A stretch of DNA of 64,000 bases from Rhodobacterales bacterium (lineage in GTDB: Bacteria > Pseudomonadota > Alphaproteobacteria > Caulobacterales > Hyphomonadaceae), in contig JACXUV010000003.1 of NCBI GenBank assembly GCA_014763715.1, forward strand, positions 1-64,000, given 5' to 3'. Of this stretch, positions 60,903-64,000 are shown piece after piece. Position numbers and translations under genes: made by a program. Within the stretch, counting starts at the first letter, position 1, and every line of letters begins with the position of its first letter. A model generated the notes under the pieces. That model saw nothing but the letters and a program-made list of their open reading frames with translations, did no database searches and was not told where the DNA came from.

Positions 60903-62306
60903 TCAGTGTTCGCCGACAGTAAGCGCGAACTCACCCAAGCCACGCCGGGCCGCCCGGTTGTAGAAATCCCGGTTGTCCGGATTGTTCGGATCGGTGATCA
61001 GCAGGATGTCGTCAGCCCGGCGGTAGTCTACCGTATTACGCTCCAGCTGGTCGCGGGCACGGTGGGCAAAGATATTGGCGCGCTGCAGATCGCCCACAGC
61101 ATAGGCGGACTCGGCTGTGGCCAGTTGGGCTTCGGCGCGGCGGCCCTGCTTCTCCAGCGTGATTGCCAGCTGTTGCCAGGCGAAAGCATTGTCCGGCTCG
61201 GCGATCAGTGCATCCCGCAGGGCAGACTCGGCGGCCTCCACATCTCCCGCCTCATCACGTGCATTCAGCGAGCGAGCGTAGTTGATCAACAGCAGCGGCT
61301 GACGGGGTTTCAGCTCAAGTGACTTGCGGTGAGGTTCGACCGACTCGGCCACGCGGCCGCCCTCGAACAGGATCTGCCCTTTCAGCTCCCAGAAGTATGG
61401 ATTGTCCGGCTCGTCCACCAGAAGCGAGTCGACATCGTCCAACGCCACCTGAATGTCGGAGGCCTGCAGGGCTGCGATAGACCGGGCATAGCGCGCCGGT
61501 TCGCTCGTATCGCTGTCAGGATATTCGCGGCGCACCTTTCCAGGCGTATCGAGAAAGCCGATCAGCTTGGCGCGCATCATTTCATACTGATACTGCTCCC
61601 GGTCTGTAGGCGGAACGTCACGCGTGGGGGACTCATCGGCCAGCATCCGCACATTGCGGATCCGGTCAGAGGCCAGCGGGTGAGAACGGAAATAGGGATA
61701 GCGACGGGCCTGCGAGATCACTTCCTGCGCGCGGAATTTCTCGAAGAACTCCACGATGCCTTCCGGCGACTCGCCGAGTTCGGTCAGATAGGACACGGCT
61801 GCCGTATCCGCCATGGCCTCTTCGGAGCGGGTGTGGACGTAGAAGTTCAGGGCGGCGAACTGGGAAGATGAGCCGATCAGGGCAGCCCCTGCACCGCCCT
61901 CCCCCGCTGCGATGGCCAGAATACCGAGACCGATGGAAATCAGCGCCGGGCGCGAGGCAACACCGGCAGCCCGGCTGCGTGTAACTGTGTGACCGCAGGC
62001 GATATGGCAGGTTTCGTGTGCCAGAACGCCCTTGATCTGCCCGGGCGAGTCCGCCGCGATGATCAGGCCCGTATGAATGTGAACATTCTGCCCGTTGGCC
62101 ACGAAGGCGTTCAGGCTGGGATCATTGATGATGTAGAGGCCGACATCCTTGGGGTTCAGCCCGGCCACCTGAAAGATCGGATCGGTCCACTCTCGCAACG
62201 TCTCTTCGATCTCGGCATCACGGATCAGGCTCTGCGCTGAAGCTGACACAGCCACAGTGAGCGAGGCTGCTGCCATTGCGATATATCGCAGGAAAGTACG
62301 GGCCAT
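60903..62306 (-). CDS. M48-family metalloprotease with TPR repeats (BepA-like)
   Basis: A 467-aa periplasmic zinc protease. The signal peptide ends near 24 (SASAQS). Zinc site H97-E-T-C-H101 with third ligand E163 in SEEAMADTAAV. The C-terminal half (from about 265) has TPR-like helical pairs (FWELKGQILFEGGRVAESVEPHRKSLELKP...). This architecture is that of BepA/YfgC, which takes part in outer-membrane protein quality control. It lies directly upstream (on the minus strand) of the DsbA-like gene, 102 bp away, so an envelope-folding pairing is possible. Confidence 0.93.
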   Translation of the reverse strand: MARTFLRYIAMAAASLTVAVSASAQSLIRDAEIEETLREWTDPIFQVAGLNPKDVGLYIINDPSLNAFVANGQNVHIHTGLIIAADSPGQIKGVLAHETCHIACGHTVTRSRAAGVASRPALISIGLGILAIAAGEGGAGAALIGSSSQFAALNFYVHTRSEEAMADTAAVSYLTELGESPEGIVEFFEKFRAQEVISQARRYPYFRSHPLASDRIRNVRMLADESPTRDVPPTDREQYQYEMMRAKLIGFLDTPGKVRREYPDSDTSEPARYARSIAALQASDIQVALDDVDSLLVDEPDNPYFWELKGQILFEGGRVAESVEPHRKSLELKPRQPLLLINYARSLNARDEAGDVEAAESALRDALIAEPDNAFAWQQLAITLEKQGRRAEAQLATAESAYAVGDLQRANIFAHRARDQLERNTVDYRRADDILLITDPNNPDNRDFYNRAARRGLGEFALTVGEH

Positions 62307-62397
62307 GCGGGTCCTGTCTCCGTTTTCCGCTAGTCTCCCTGAATCTACGGGCCACAGCCCGCAAAGGCGAGGGGGAAGCTACAGAATAACAGAAATG

Positions 62398-63402
62398 TCA
62401 GGCTTTTGCTGAGGGGAAGATGAACGAAAGCGCCGGATCGAGCCGGATTCCGGCATTTTCACCCGCTTTCGGTGCCTCATGACGCGGCACGAGTGCCACC
62501 AGCCGCTGCCCGCCAGCTTCCAGAACCAGCCGGTTCATCGCGCCGGTTACCTGACTTGCCAGCACTTTCGCCTGCACAGGCGAGGCCTGATCCAGGCAAA
62601 TCCCTTCCGGGCGTACGACCAGTTCCATTCCGTCCTGAACGTCCGCCAGCCCCGCAGGCACATCCGCCGCCGCCAGCCGGTTCACCGGCCCGAGCGAAGC
62701 AGCCACATCCGCGCTGACCGGTTTCATGTACACTTCGGCCGCCGGACCTTCCTGACGTACCTTGCCGCCGCGCATGATGGCCACATGGTCTGCCGCCTCC
62801 AGCGCCTCGACCGGATCGTGCGTCACCAGCAGTGCCGGAATGCCTGCCGCGCGCACGGCTTCCAGCGCCGCATCGCGCACGCTGGCACGCAGGGCCGGGT
62901 CAAGACCGGAGAAAGGCTCGTCCATCAGGATGGCGGCCGGCTTCGGGGCGAGCGCGCGGGCGATGGCGACGCGCTGCTGTTCCCCGCCGGACAGCTCGTG
63001 CGGATAGGCCTCGGCCCGCGCTGTCAGGCCCAACCGCCCCAGCCAGGCCATCGCTTCAGCTTTTGCCGCTTCCTTGCCCAGCGGCTTCAGGCCGAACGCA
63101 ACGTTCTGCAAGGCGTTGAGATGCGGGAAGAGCGCGAAATCCTGGAAGATCAGGCCGATATGGCGCTTGTCCGGCGCCAGTGTCGTCCTGGTGGACGACA
63201 AGACCCGGCCGCCCAGACGGATCTCACCCTCGTCCACCGGCTCCAGGCCAGCAAACAGGCGCAGCAGGGTCGACTTGCCCGCGCCGGAGCCGCCAAGCAG
63301 CGCGGTGATCGCGCCCGGCTTCAGTGTCAGTGACACGGAATCGACGACGCGCACGCCGTGATAGGACCGGCTGACCCCGATGGCGGACAGGCTATTGTTC
63401 AT
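62398..63402 (-). CDS. ABC transporter ATP-binding protein, Fe(III)/thiamine-like
   Basis: A 334-aa ATPase. Walker A GGSGAGKST, Q-loop LIFQDFALFPHL, signature LSGGEQQRVAIARA, Walker B ILMDEPFSGLD, H-switch LVTHDPVEAL. A C-terminal TOBE-like domain follows (from about 240: ELVVRPEGICL...). The layout is that of FbpC/AfuC for iron(III) or other CUT-type importers. It overlaps the permease gene by 11 bases and is the last gene of that unit. Confidence 0.92.
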   Translation of the reverse strand: MNNSLSAIGVSRSYHGVRVVDSVSLTLKPGAITALLGGSGAGKSTLLRLFAGLEPVDEGEIRLGGRVLSSTRTTLAPDKRHIGLIFQDFALFPHLNALQNVAFGLKPLGKEAAKAEAMAWLGRLGLTARAEAYPHELSGGEQQRVAIARALAPKPAAILMDEPFSGLDPALRASVRDAALEAVRAAGIPALLVTHDPVEALEAADHVAIMRGGKVRQEGPAAEVYMKPVSADVAASLGPVNRLAAADVPAGLADVQDGMELVVRPEGICLDQASPVQAKVLASQVTGAMNRLVLEAGGQRLVALVPRHEAPKAGENAGIRLDPALSFIFPSAKA

Positions 63403-64000
63403 GCGTGTGCTCGCCGGGGCGGGAGTGAGACAGGCGCCAGGACAACAGGATCACCGGCACCAGCCCCGCCAGCGTGATAAGCAGCGCCGGCAAGGCTGCA
63501 GCGGCCAGACGCTCATCGCTGGCATAGGCATTCGCCCGCACCGCCAGCGTGTCCCAGTTGAATGGGCGCAACATCAGCGTGGCCGGCAGTTCCTTCAAAC
63601 ACTCGACAAACAGGATCAATGCGCCTGCACTGGCTCCTGAGAGGGCGATCGGCAAATCTACTTCCCAGGCCTTCCGCAATGGCGAGGCGCCTAGGCTTTC
63701 CGCTGCATGGCCCAGAGAGGCAGGCGCGCGCGCCAGCGCGGCAACCATCGGCTCTGCCCCTGTGGTCGTGAAACGGCTGGCATAGACCCAGGCGAGTGCG
63801 AGCACCGGCACAATCCCTGTCAGCGTCAAACCCAGCCCTCCCAGAACGACCAGCGCGCCCAGCGCCAGAACGGCCCCCGGAATGGCATAGGCAGACGAGG
63901 CCGTCAGCCGCGCAAAGGCAGCGCCGATCCCCTTTCCGCGTCCGGCCAGCGCAATCACCAGCGCCAGAACGAAGCCAAAGACCGCCCCGGCCCCGGCCAG
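63392..64000 (-). CDS. ABC transporter permease (N-terminal part outside window)
   Basis: The C-terminal 202 residues of a membrane permease; the frame stays open to base 64000, so the start lies beyond the window edge. At least five helices are visible. The cytoplasmic coupling motif EAA...G appears as AESLGASPLRKAWEVDLPIALSG, followed by AGALILFVECLKELPATLMLRPFNWDTLAVRANAYASDERLAAAALPALLI. This is the FbpB-type iron(III) permease wording. It is the partner of the adjacent ATPase. Confidence 0.92.
   Translation of the reverse strand: MAGAGAVFGFVLALVIALAGRGKGIGAAFARLTASSAYAIPGAVLALGALVVLGGLGLTLTGIVPVLALAWVYASRFTTTGAEPMVAALARAPASLGHAAESLGASPLRKAWEVDLPIALSGASAGALILFVECLKELPATLMLRPFNWDTLAVRANAYASDERLAAAALPALLITLAGLVPVILLSWRLSHSRPGEHTHEQ

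Overview
The window is 64 kb of dense, GC-rich bacterial DNA with one gene after another, many overlapping by 1-14 bases. The gene content points to an alphaproteobacterium, most likely of the Hyphomonadaceae/Caulobacterales type. The evidence is a MucR/Ros regulator, proteins of the DUF2336, DUF1491 and DUF6456 kinds, a DnaA-domain-IV-only protein next to the DUF6456 gene, the alr-mlaE-mlaF-radA-cvpA-purF order, TonB-dependent receptors and CtrA-like TTAA motifs. I saw no rRNA or tRNA gene, CRISPR array, prophage or transposase. It reads as ordinary chromosome with a few regulatory and accessory islets. No gap between genes exceeds 300 bases.

Layout. 1-2801: 3' part of a siderophore-type TonB receptor and a PiuC/YbiX iron-dependent hydroxylase (iron uptake). 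2876-9143: a small hypothetical gene, a compact inverted-repeat element, a lipoprotein hydrolase, a BtuB-like receptor followed by a lipoprotein phosphodiesterase, a divergent XRE regulator and two small genes. 9210-14379: dnaJ, then the lpoA-like / rsmI / yraN group arranged as in enterobacteria, then a diguanylate cyclase. 14489-18851: acyl-CoA dehydrogenase, two paralogous TetR regulators and a Baeyer-Villiger-type monooxygenase. 19128-30359: PBP1A, rsmC-like and rsuA-like rRNA modification genes, a TauD dioxygenase, an ATP-grasp-like protein converging on a flippase, an ABC-F ATPase, a PAN-like secreted protein and prfC. 30453-37053: small conserved genes, a hybrid-free histidine kinase, an envelope protein, sufE, DUF6456, the DnaA-like protein, a PAS protein and mucR. 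37179-45173: a ten-gene Mrp-type cation/proton antiporter operon on the minus strand, closed by a strong terminator. 45272-60044: DUF2336, DoxX-like and MFS genes; the alr-mlaEF-radA-cvpA-purF block; SDR/GNAT; a WYL regulator facing a GST across a perfect operator; a broken dCTP-deaminase-like gene; metZ; apaG. 60054-64000: a DsbA-like thiol oxidoreductase, an M48 protease with TPRs, and an iron-type ABC transporter that runs off the end.

Points that stand out are: (i) the unusual Mrp operon, with three MrpD-like subunits, a split MrpA, a two-helix extra protein and a His-rich insert in MrpC; (ii) the DnaA domain IV protein translationally overlapping DUF6456; (iii) the deaminase gene that has lost its middle and its frame; (iv) a 24-bp perfect palindrome between a WYL regulator and a GST; (v) tandem TetR paralogs with two 6-4-6 palindromes between them; (vi) divergent lpoA/rsmI whose start codons share a base. 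All functional calls are from reading translations and motifs by eye. No database search was run.
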